NCBI GenBank assembly: GCA_937892025.1 | Contig: CALAVA010000283.1 | Location: 1-5,635, forward strand | Direction of reading: 5' to 3' | DNA: 5,635 nucleotides | Source: an uncultured Bacteroidales bacterium | Lineage (GTDB): Bacteria; Bacteroidota; Bacteroidia; Bacteroidales; WCHB1-69 | Part shown: one piece after another, positions 1 to 5,635 of the stretch | Numbering within the stretch: the stretch's first letter is position 1 | How the letters are laid out: each line of letters begins with the position of its first letter | Program-made: the position numbers and the translations under genes | The notes under the pieces: model-generated | Seen by the model: the letters and a program-made list of their open reading frames with translations, nothing else | The model's database searches: none | What the model was told of the DNA's origin: nothing

Positions 1-3
1 CAC

Positions 4-31
4 AATCCGAAAAATAATTTCGGATTTTTTT
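4..31 (+). terminator. Intrinsic terminator of an upstream gene outside the window
   Basis: A perfect 9-bp stem (AATCCGAAA at 4-12, TTTCGGATT at 18-26) with a 5-base loop runs into seven T residues (25-31). This is the classic rho-independent form for plus-strand transcription. It should end a gene lying left of the window and separate it from rsgA. The opposite strand has no T tract after the stem, so it is probably one-directional. Confidence 0.85.
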
Positions 32-32
32 A

Positions 33-40
33 TAATTTTG
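33..40 (+). promoter_or_regulatory. Candidate Bacteroidota -7 promoter box for rsgA
   Basis: TAATTTTG fits the TAnnTTTG consensus read by the Bacteroidota primary sigma factor. It sits just after the terminator and about 66 bases before the rsgA start, which would give a leader of roughly 60 bases. No convincing -33 TTG element lies at the usual distance; the terminator stem occupies that place. In AT-rich DNA such a match can arise by chance, so the call rests partly on position. Confidence 0.45.
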
Positions 41-106
41 CTTATTAAATTTTAAACCGAACAAATATCTACAACTTCAAAATAACGACAAACCCCTACT
101 GATTGC

Positions 107-1054
107 ATGAAACCAGAAGAGAAAGGATTAGTTGTAAAATCTACAGGAAAAGAATATTGGATAGAGACAAACGAACACAAAATTATAAAATGTGTTTTAC
201 GAGGTGCATTCAGAAACCAAAACATCAAAACCACTAATCCTATTGCGGTTGGCGACCACGTAATTTTTACGATAGACAAAGACGATATGGGTACTATTAT
301 CCATATTTTACCAAGGAACAACTATATTTATAGAAAATCTATCAATCTATCTAAAACAATCCATATCATTGCTGCCAATATTGACATTGCATTTTTGGTA
401 ATTTCACTCATAGAACCGCGAACACCATTAGGTTTTATTGACCGATTTTTAGTGGCAGCAGAAGCATTCCGTATTCCAATTTGTATTTTATTTAACAAAA
501 ATGACCTATATAGACAAGAAGAAAAACAATTGGAAGAACACCTTAAAAACATTTATCAACCACTTAATTATACTTGTTTGTCCATATCAGCATTGACCAA
601 CAATAATACGGCAAATCTCATCCATTTAATGGAAGGGAAAATTAGTCTTTTTTGTGGACAATCAGGAGTTGGAAAATCAAGCCTTATCAATTGTATAGCC
701 CCAGAATTACAATTAAAAACGGGACAAATTTCAACTTATAATCAAAAGGGAAAACACACTACAACATTCGCACAAATGTTTCATTTGCCATTTGAGGGCT
801 ACATTGTTGATACGCCTGGAATAAAAGAATTTGGATTAATAGCATACAAAAAAGAAGAAGTTGGACATTATTTTCCTGAAATTCTTGCTGTTATGTCAAA
901 TTGCAAATTTAACAATTGTACCCACACCCATGAACCTCATTGTGCTGTAAAACAAGCCGTAGAAAATAATCAAATTGCAAAAAGCCGCTACAATAACTAT
1001 TTGTCTATCATCAACAACGAAGACATTGACCGCTCTGATTGGCAATTAAAATAA
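107..1054 (+). CDS. rsgA: Ribosome small-subunit-dependent GTPase A (RsgA/YjeQ)
   Basis: RsgA is a cytoplasmic GTPase that binds the 30S subunit late in its maturation and is released on GTP hydrolysis. The motifs are in the circularly permuted order that marks this family: G4 NKND (130-133), G5 SISA (159-162), G1 P-loop GQSGVGKSS (184-192), G2 around GKHTTT (215-220), then G3 DTPG (235-238). An N-terminal OB-fold (about 5-75) includes the typical TNPIAVGD segment. A C-terminal zinc motif uses Cys266, Cys271, His273 and Cys279. The length, 315 residues, is normal for the family. The ATG at 107 is the first after an in-frame stop at 83-85 and leads into the expected KGLVVKSTG start. There is no Shine-Dalgarno sequence, as is common in Bacteroidota. 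It appears to be intact and transcribed alone. Confidence 0.97.
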   Translation: MKPEEKGLVVKSTGKEYWIETNEHKIIKCVLRGAFRNQNIKTTNPIAVGDHVIFTIDKDDMGTIIHILPRNNYIYRKSINLSKTIHIIAANIDIAFLVISLIEPRTPLGFIDRFLVAAEAFRIPICILFNKNDLYRQEEKQLEEHLKNIYQPLNYTCLSISALTNNNTANLIHLMEGKISLFCGQSGVGKSSLINCIAPELQLKTGQISTYNQKGKHTTTFAQMFHLPFEGYIVDTPGIKEFGLIAYKKEEVGHYFPEILAVMSNCKFNNCTHTHEPHCAVKQAVENNQIAKSRYNNYLSIINNEDIDRSDWQLK

Positions 1055-1060
1055 TTTATA

Positions 1061-1102
1061 CTCACATAAAAGTCAATTTGTGGAGATATTTTCATTTTTT
1101 TT
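1061..1102 (+). terminator. Weak candidate terminator after rsgA
   Basis: CTCACA (1061-1066) can pair with TGTGGAG (1079-1085) if one G is bulged, and an eight-T run follows at 1095-1102. The stem is short and imperfect, and the T tract begins nine bases after it, so this is a poor terminator by itself. Some rsgA transcripts may read on into the next gene. Confidence 0.25.
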
Positions 1103-1124
1103 ATTTCCATATCTTATTTTTTTG

Positions 1125-1132
1125 TATTTTTG
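1125..1132 (+). promoter_or_regulatory. Candidate Bacteroidota -7 promoter box for the 1165-3345 gene pair
   Basis: TATTTTTG matches TAnnTTTG and lies 32 bases before the ATG at 1165, giving a short leader of about 25 bases. The upstream stretch is very T-rich but has no clean TTG at the expected -33 distance. The leader (1139-1164) is A-rich, includes the repeated ACATCA, and has no Shine-Dalgarno sequence. Confidence 0.5.
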
Positions 1133-1164
1133 TCAAATTATTTTAAACATCAACATCAATAAAT

Positions 1165-2481
1165 ATGGCAAATAATATTAACGAAAAAAATATACGTAAT
1201 CTTTTCGATAACATAGAAAAGCAACTTTTGTCGATTGATTTTAAGAAACAAAATTGCCTAATAGAAATGGATATTTTGTTGGAAAAAACTCGCCATTTTT
1301 ATGAAGAATGTGTGCTAGTTCGTTCTGAAATTGAACAATCTATTGCGACAAAGAAAGCAGAAACTGAAAAACACAAACTCAATATCCCCTCCCTTTTCGG
1401 TGAAGAATGGGAAGATGAGCCAAATAATATTAACGAAACACCACAACAAGAAATACATAAAATCGAAAACACCATCACAGAACAAGAACAAGAAAAAACA
1501 CCTACTCCAACAAATGCCCCAATTGTTGCTGAAAACACAACAGAAAATATTGACCATACAGAGTTACCAAGTGAAAGTGAAGAACCTATAAAAGAAGAAA
1601 TTGTATCAAAAACAACGGATAACGATATTCAAGAAACCAACACTTCAGAACCCGAAATTAGCCAACATAAACCAATTGAAGAACCAATAATTGAACCGAA
1701 ACAAACACAAGAAAATCTGTTAAACAAAAAAACTATTGTAGAAACAGAAACAGAAACAGAAACAAATTCAACAGAATTGGAATCTATTGAAAATGGAAAG
1801 ATGGATTCTAACGACATAACACCTATCATTGAAGAGCAAACACTTGAAGAAGATGATGATGGAAAATCTGAAATCGCTATTGATGATTCTATGTTTGATA
1901 TTTTCAACACTACAGACATTCCTATGGAATCATCTGCAACAACAACTACACCCAACAAAATCCACGATGAAATAGATCTTGATAATATTGAATTTGAGGA
2001 AGAACCACAAGTCGTAGAACGGAATCAACACGCCTACACCTCCACTGAAGAACGACCAAATACCCACCAGAGAAGAACTCCACCAGCCTATTGGGGTGAT
2101 GAAATTGAAATAGAAAACCCTATTCCTATAAAAAATGTCAGTATTAGTGAAAAATATCAACAATCTCGCCCCTCTGTCAATGATATGGTTTCTGGTTTGC
2201 AACACAATGACACTTTGGGGTTAAGCTTTGGACAAGGAAACTCTGATTTGATGAATAGTATTGACATCAACAATAAATTTTTATTTGTCAAAGAATTATT
2301 CAAAAATAATGGTTCTCTGTTCACCGAAGAAATCAATAAACTCAATGATTTTAAACACTTAACGGATATGCTCCCCTATTTGGACAAACTGAAACAAAAA
2401 TACAATTGGAAAGAAGACAGCGAAGCCTATCAAGCATTATATCGTTTGTTACTGAAAAAATTTTCCACTAAACACAAATAA
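1165..2481 (+). CDS. Acidic low-complexity protein with a small conserved C-terminal domain, function unknown
   Basis: I recognise no named family. The 438-residue product has no signal peptide and looks cytoplasmic. Residues about 8-70 are rich in charged and leucine/isoleucine residues and look like a helical or coiled-coil segment. Residues about 75-345 form a long Glu/Thr/Asn/Pro-rich, strongly acidic, probably disordered linker that includes an ETETETET run. The last 75 residues (about 365-438) look folded. They begin with SIDINNKFLFVKELF, continue through two or three predicted helices and a YNWKEDSEAY segment, and end in LLLKKF. From memory, similar 'INDRFLFxRELF ... W ... LLxRRF' tails occur in many Bacteroidota hypothetical proteins; I know no function for them. 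The overall plan suggests a scaffold or adaptor, which is inference. The next gene starts six bases after the stop, so the two are probably cotranscribed. Confidence 0.88.
   Translation: MANNINEKNIRNLFDNIEKQLLSIDFKKQNCLIEMDILLEKTRHFYEECVLVRSEIEQSIATKKAETEKHKLNIPSLFGEEWEDEPNNINETPQQEIHKIENTITEQEQEKTPTPTNAPIVAENTTENIDHTELPSESEEPIKEEIVSKTTDNDIQETNTSEPEISQHKPIEEPIIEPKQTQENLLNKKTIVETETETETNSTELESIENGKMDSNDITPIIEEQTLEEDDDGKSEIAIDDSMFDIFNTTDIPMESSATTTTPNKIHDEIDLDNIEFEEEPQVVERNQHAYTSTEERPNTHQRRTPPAYWGDEIEIENPIPIKNVSISEKYQQSRPSVNDMVSGLQHNDTLGLSFGQGNSDLMNSIDINNKFLFVKELFKNNGSLFTEEINKLNDFKHLTDMLPYLDKLKQKYNWKEDSEAYQALYRLLLKKFSTKHK
1169..1186 (+). repeat. 18-bp direct repeat, copy 1
   Basis: CAAATAATATTAACGAAA lies immediately inside the start of the acidic-protein gene. 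An exact copy is at 1421-1438, 252 bases (84 codons) downstream and in the same reading frame. Both copies encode the peptide NNINE. Confidence 0.8.
1421..1438 (+). repeat. 18-bp direct repeat, copy 2
   Basis: This is an exact second copy of the 18-mer at 1169-1186, in the same frame and again encoding NNINE. It marks the beginning of the low-complexity linker. It could be the trace of a local duplication or slippage event, or chance in AT-rich low-complexity DNA. Confidence 0.8.
1741..1764 (+). repeat. Hexanucleotide tandem repeat (GAAACA)4
   Basis: Four perfect tandem copies of GAAACA encode four Glu-Thr pairs in the acidic linker. The unit is a multiple of three, so copy-number change would lengthen or shorten the linker without breaking the frame. 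Confidence 0.9.
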
Positions 2482-2487
2482 ATCAGT

Positions 2488-3345
2488 ATGCCAAAACGAT
2501 TATTCGCCTTATTGGTAGTAACGACAATGCATATTCTATTGTTCGGACAAGGAGATTTCTTTGTCAGAAACGATAATATTCAAAAATGGTATAAACCTTC
2601 CGTGGGCAATGAACAAGAGTTCTTTACCCTTGCCGCCACCAATGAGGACTTTCAGAACATACTATCAGAACATAACACGAATTTATCTGAAGTATTATCT
2701 TTTTTTCATCTCATTGATTTTGACAATAACGGACGTTTAGATGTCATTTTCAATGGGAAAATAAAACAACAAGATTACGTTTTTTTATTTCTCAACAAAG
2801 GCAACACTTTCCATTTGTCATTTATGGGAAAAGGTATTCTTTATAAATCCAATGAGCCAGATGGTGATAATTGTCTAAACTTTTCTCTCTACAAATATGC
2901 CTGCTGTGGCGAATTTATCTGCCAAAACCTGCAATATGCAGGCATAAGAACCAATAACACATTCTATTTCAACATTGTTTCTTCTGAATTGATATTCAAA
3001 GGCACCTTTTTGCCGGGCAAACGCATTGCCCCAACTCCTTTCAAAATAAAAAATTCTGCTTTTTTGAGAATAGAACCTATCATTGATAATGAAAGATACA
3101 TAGCAGGAAAAACTCGTTGGAAAGGCAATGCCGTAGCCTTATACGCTCAAGGAGCTTGTGGAACGATATTTGCTGAAACCACTGACGGAAAAGGAAACTA
3201 TTGGTATTTTGTTCGTATGGAAAACACATCAAACAATCCTATCCATAGCGACAGATTTATTGCTATGGAAGAACTTGATACAGAAGGATTTTCATATTAT
3301 GGCTGGATACAACACAACGATGTGGAAATTCTATACAACAAATAA
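2488..3345 (+). CDS. Exported protein with a calcium-loop-like motif and possible SH3-like C-terminus
   Basis: I do not recognise the whole 285-residue protein. It begins MPKR followed by a hydrophobic stretch (about 5-19) ending in LLFGQGD, a good Sec signal peptide with cleavage near residue 20, so it should reach the periplasm or beyond. DFDNNGRLD at 77-85, with Asp77, Asp79, Asn81 and Asp85, resembles the calcium loops of EF-hand, dockerin and FG-GAP/VCBS repeats, but only one copy is seen. Cys129, Cys139, Cys140 and Cys145 cluster in the middle and could form disulfides. The last 90 residues contain short beta-like segments (TRWKGNAVALYAQ, GNYWYFVRM, GWIQHNDVEIL) reminiscent of bacterial SH3-like domains, which often bind cell-wall material; this is a weak inference. 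There is no type IX sorting domain. It starts six bases after the acidic-protein gene and should share its transcript. Confidence 0.85.
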   Translation: MPKRLFALLVVTTMHILLFGQGDFFVRNDNIQKWYKPSVGNEQEFFTLAATNEDFQNILSEHNTNLSEVLSFFHLIDFDNNGRLDVIFNGKIKQQDYVFLFLNKGNTFHLSFMGKGILYKSNEPDGDNCLNFSLYKYACCGEFICQNLQYAGIRTNNTFYFNIVSSELIFKGTFLPGKRIAPTPFKIKNSAFLRIEPIIDNERYIAGKTRWKGNAVALYAQGACGTIFAETTDGKGNYWYFVRMENTSNNPIHSDRFIAMEELDTEGFSYYGWIQHNDVEILYNK

Positions 3346-3369
3346 ATTTTATTCAAATTGTTGCATATA
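3332..3369. terminator. AT-rich inverted repeat at the convergent gene junction, possible bidirectional terminator
   Basis: CAACAA (3336-3341) pairs with TTGTTG (3358-3363). The arms can be extended outward by TATA on each side (3332-3335 and 3366-3369) across a two-base bulge. The centre is the near-palindrome AATAAATTTTATT (3341-3353). The structure spans both stop codons, where the two units converge with three bases between them. The pairing is weak and there is no long T tract, so the terminator role is tentative. Confidence 0.3.
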
Positions 3370-4248
3370 AGAAGTAAGTTCAGAAAAATCTTTGGCTTGG
3401 GCTTTTTGTCTATCTACAAAAACATAGATTCTACTCCATTTCGGCAACTGATTTATCATATCTATATTTTCTAATTGCAATAACAATAGTTTATCTTTGG
3501 GGTTAAAGTCAAAATATTGAGTTATACTTTGCGGATAACCAGATATTTGATTACAATTTTCTGTATTGATTAACTTATAATAACCTTCTTGCTCAAAATT
3601 CACAAAGGTTTCCCTTACCCATTGAGTATGAGCATCAGGGAGAGACAAGGCTGACACAAAATGGATAACATAACTATCTTTTGTCGAAATTGTCTTTTGT
3701 TTTTTACAAGTGGCCAAATCCGTCAAAGATGGATAATATTGCACTTCCACAAAATTCTGCTTTTCTTTTTCCATTTTATCCTTATCAAGAAAAAAATACA
3801 AAATTCCATCTCTAAACAACTCATTCTGAATAAAAAATTGTTGATTTTTGGAAGCATCAAAAGAGGTCTTGTCCATTGATAAATACAAATCATGACAATT
3901 GATTTGCAATAAGAAAGAATTGTTTGACAAAGATTTAGCCATTGGAGAATCACAATAACCGCCTATTTTTGATTGTCCAATCTTTAGTGGTTCACCCGTA
4001 GCAGACGCGATGTCAAACTTTAACATAGGCACAAGTCGTTGTTCTATCAATTGCGAATATTTTTCCAATTGTAAGATAGACAAACGGTGTTGCAAATCGG
4101 TGATTGTAGCCATATAATCAGGCGTAAAAGACACTGATTGAAGATGTTTTTGATAATTTAACTTTTCGTTAGGAATGTCATTAAACACTATCAACAAAAT
4201 AGCAATAACTAACGTTATTCCAAGAGCAATTGCAAGACTTAAATCCAT
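3349..4248 (-). CDS. Membrane-anchored YwqG-like (DUF1963) protein
   Basis: The 299-residue product has one N-terminal hydrophobic helix (about 4-22), then a spacer, then a region with the landmarks of the YwqG/DUF1963 family. These are SKIGGYCDSP (93-102, compare the family's S-K/R-x-GG-x-P), FLLQINCHDL (112-121), DGILYFFLD (147-155), GYPQSI (237-242), the strand LLLLQLE (254-260), and the closing IYVFVDRQKAQAKDFSEL (274-291). Most of the known family is soluble and of unknown function, so the helix is a notable addition. It is more like an uncleaved anchor than a signal peptide, since there are no basic residues before it and no clear cleavage site. The side of the membrane that the domain faces is ambiguous from charge. 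The ATG overlaps the stop of the upstream nuclease gene by one base (TAATG), which points to coupled translation. The family call is from motif memory, not a search. Confidence 0.85.
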   Translation of the reverse strand: MDLSLAIALGITLVIAILLIVFNDIPNEKLNYQKHLQSVSFTPDYMATITDLQHRLSILQLEKYSQLIEQRLVPMLKFDIASATGEPLKIGQSKIGGYCDSPMAKSLSNNSFLLQINCHDLYLSMDKTSFDASKNQQFFIQNELFRDGILYFFLDKDKMEKEKQNFVEVQYYPSLTDLATCKKQKTISTKDSYVIHFVSALSLPDAHTQWVRETFVNFEQEGYYKLINTENCNQISGYPQSITQYFDFNPKDKLLLLQLENIDMINQLPKWSRIYVFVDRQKAQAKDFSELTSYMQQFE

Positions 4249-4250
4249 TA
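4246..4250 (-). other. TAATG stop-start overlap, translational coupling site
   Basis: Read on the minus strand, the TAA stop of the nuclease gene (4250-4248) shares its last A with the ATG (4248-4246) of the DUF1963 gene. Ribosomes ending the first gene can restart on the second, so the two are almost certainly one operon with linked expression. Confidence 0.85.
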
Positions 4251-5561
4251 TTTTTTTACGATTTTTCGTGTTGTATAAACGCCTTCACTAGACAACCTCA
4301 AACAATAAATACCATTTGGTAAATTATGCATATCAATGGAAAAAGTGTTCTTTCCTATTTCTGTTTGAATATCTTTTTTATAGACAATTTGTCCAAATAT
4401 GGTTAATAATTCCATGGTATAAGTATGTTTACGTCTATCAACTATGGTAAACTCAAGTTGTCTATCTGCTGGTTCAAATATTTTTATATCAATATCTTTT
4501 ATTGCCGACCAATTATATTTTTCCGTTTTTTTGCTTATCTCCAAATCCAACAAGACAGGCAAATGGTCGCTCATATCATATAAAGCTTCCAATAAATTTC
4601 GTGGAAAGAGTTCATTTTTTAAAGAAATGATATCTTCACAGAAATGATTACCATCTTGTCCGAGTACACAATAAGAGTTGGGCAAAGCCCTAATATCTTT
4701 AGACCCATTTAAAATAGCGTTTGAAACCAATATAAAATCAAATCTATCGTTTAGACCGCCCATTGCGAAACAATTGCCTTGCGTCTTATGCGTTGATTGT
4801 GTGTGCAGATAAGCATAACGAGCATTGTTGTGCCAATCCGCATAGACGGCAATAGGGTCGTGAAAACACACGGTTGAATTTGCCCCATTTATCAACAACT
4901 GAAAGGCTTGTTCTGTAGCCGAATATATATTTAAATCCCCACAAAGGATATAATTATCCATTAAATCATATTGTTCAAGATATTCTATCAGACATTCCAC
5001 TTGTGAGGTTCTTAAGGTTGCATCTTCAAAAGTTCTACCAGCCTTAAGATGAGCAACTACCACCACTAAAAAGTTAGTATCCCCCAATATAAGTTGAGGT
5101 GTTTTGAGGTATAATTTATAAATATTGAAATCTCTTACCGTATTGGCGACATGTTGAGAAGAATGCAATTGTAGTTTTTCGGAATTATAAAACACCATAT
5201 TGGCCAATCCTTCTGAGTTTTCGCTAGAAAATTCGGTTAAAGCCCCCATCGCCCACTTGTGTACTCCATTTATATTCAAACAATTATTTAAAATTCTTTG
5301 TGCATACCTAACATTGGCTCCTATTTCATTGACGGCAATAATATCAGGTTTAGCATAGGTAAAAATCTGTCTTAAACAACTATCCTTTTGGAACAAATCG
5401 AAAGAACAACCGGCATATTGATTAGTATATTGTGTCAAATTATATTGCAATATGCGAATTTTTTCAGCCTGCAAAACAGAACAGCATAAACATATAAAAA
5501 AGAGTATAATTCGTTTTTTCAATATTTTACTATTTTTCGTATTCTCAACACGCCTCTCCAA
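4248..5561 (-). CDS. Secreted endonuclease/exonuclease/phosphatase family protein with type IX sorting domain
   Basis: The EEP fold covers metal-dependent phosphodiesterases such as DNase I, exonuclease III and sphingomyelinases. The expected motifs appear in order: Asn41 in LQYNLTQY, Glu79 in DIIAVNEI, His171 in AHLKAG, Asp209 and Asn211 in GDLN, the RFDFILVS strand (263-270), and Asp332-His333 in SDHLP. The active site therefore looks complete, but the substrate (nucleic acid, phospholipid or other) cannot be told. Residues about 360-437 match a type IX secretion type A sorting domain, with LLTIFGQIVYKKD, LPNGIYCLRL and a basic KIVKK end, so the enzyme is probably carried across the outer membrane. 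A signal peptide ends near QA (31-32). The start is uncertain: no ATG fits, TTG at 5561 directly follows an in-frame stop, and TTG at 5522 would give a cleaner signal peptide beginning MKKRIILFF. The gene overlaps the next by one base. Confidence 0.92.
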   Translation of the reverse strand: MERRVENTKNSKILKKRIILFFICLCCSVLQAEKIRILQYNLTQYTNQYAGCSFDLFQKDSCLRQIFTYAKPDIIAVNEIGANVRYAQRILNNCLNINGVHKWAMGALTEFSSENSEGLANMVFYNSEKLQLHSSQHVANTVRDFNIYKLYLKTPQLILGDTNFLVVVVAHLKAGRTFEDATLRTSQVECLIEYLEQYDLMDNYILCGDLNIYSATEQAFQLLINGANSTVCFHDPIAVYADWHNNARYAYLHTQSTHKTQGNCFAMGGLNDRFDFILVSNAILNGSKDIRALPNSYCVLGQDGNHFCEDIISLKNELFPRNLLEALYDMSDHLPVLLDLEISKKTEKYNWSAIKDIDIKIFEPADRQLEFTIVDRRKHTYTMELLTIFGQIVYKKDIQTEIGKNTFSIDMHNLPNGIYCLRLSSEGVYTTRKIVKK

Positions 5562-5593
5562 TTAATTGAAACGTATATTTTATTTAATCTCTG

Positions 5594-5601
5594 CAAATAT
5601 A
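5594..5601 (-). promoter_or_regulatory. Candidate Bacteroidota -7 promoter box for the nuclease/DUF1963 operon
   Basis: On the minus strand the sequence reads TATATTTG, an exact TAnnTTTG match, with transcription expected to start near 5587-5590. That leaves a leader of about 27 bases to the TTG at 5561 or about 66 bases to the TTG at 5522. No convincing -33 TTG is at the usual spacing; the nearest is near the window edge and about 30 bases away. Confidence 0.5.
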
Positions 5602-5635
5602 CACAAAAAAACATTCACATTGCCATAGCTACAAG

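Noticed and set aside
52..552. Two minus-strand open frames opposite rsgA
   Set aside because: rsgA is certain from its ordered GTPase motifs, and these frames have no start context or recognisable content.
1331..1591. Plus-strand frame of 86 codons inside the acidic-protein gene
   Set aside because: Its Lys/Gln/Asn-rich translation is what a shifted reading of the A-rich linker gives. It lies fully within the longer gene and shows no motif.
1299..1958. Several antisense open frames opposite the acidic-protein gene, rich in Ser, Val, Phe and Cys
   Set aside because: They are complements of the Glu/Thr-rich low-complexity codons. They overlap each other, have no promoter-like signal and no recognisable domain, and the plus-strand frame is the coherent one.
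3158..3370. Plus-strand 70-codon frame running past the end of the exported-protein gene
   Set aside because: It is an out-of-frame reading of the SH3-like region with no own start signal; the main frame has the signal peptide and sensible protein sequence.
3661..4647. Open frames at 3661-3879 (+), 3723-3953 (-) and 4444-4647 (+)
   Set aside because: They lie wholly inside the DUF1963 and EEP genes, whose frames carry family motifs, and their translations show only compositional bias.
3349..5561. Toxin-immunity pair (secreted nuclease with cognate inhibitor)
   Set aside because: The gene order and coupling invite the idea, but the EEP protein is a full-length type IX cargo without a polymorphic-toxin delivery domain, and DUF1963 is not an inhibitor I can support from the sequence.
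1..5635. Possible CRISPR array, insertion sequence, tRNA or phage element
   Set aside because: No regularly spaced repeats, transposase or integrase motifs, terminal inverted repeats or tRNA-like cloverleaf were seen; nearly all the window is coding.

Overview
The window most likely comes from a low-GC member of the Bacteroidota. Four signs agree. The DNA is AT-rich. There are no clear Shine-Dalgarno sequences before the starts. Sequences matching the Bacteroidota -7 promoter box (TAnnTTTG) lie in all three gene-free gaps. One protein ends in a domain typical of cargo for the type IX secretion system, which is restricted to this phylum and its close relatives. I cannot name the genus.

Layout: the left edge holds a strong intrinsic terminator from a gene outside the window, followed at once by a candidate promoter for rsgA (107-1054, +), the circularly permuted GTPase of 30S subunit maturation. 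A 110-base gap with a candidate promoter leads to a probable two-gene unit on the same strand. The first gene (1165-2481) encodes a very acidic, low-complexity protein with a predicted N-terminal coiled coil and a small folded C-terminal domain of a kind seen in Bacteroidota hypothetical proteins. The second (2488-3345), six bases downstream, encodes an exported protein with a calcium-loop-like DxDxNGxxD motif and a possible SH3-like C-terminus.

The right half is a second two-gene unit on the minus strand, read from 5561 down to 3349. It begins with a secreted endonuclease/exonuclease/phosphatase (EEP) protein carrying a type IX sorting domain. Its stop overlaps by one base the start of a membrane-anchored YwqG/DUF1963-like protein. 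The two units converge with three bases between their stop codons.

rsgA is housekeeping. The other four genes look like ordinary but poorly characterised envelope or accessory genes. I see no mobile element, CRISPR array, tRNA, rRNA or obvious defence system. The most interesting points are the tight coupling of a secreted nuclease-like enzyme to an anchored DUF1963 protein, the uncertain TTG start of the nuclease gene, and an exact 18-bp in-frame direct repeat in the acidic gene.
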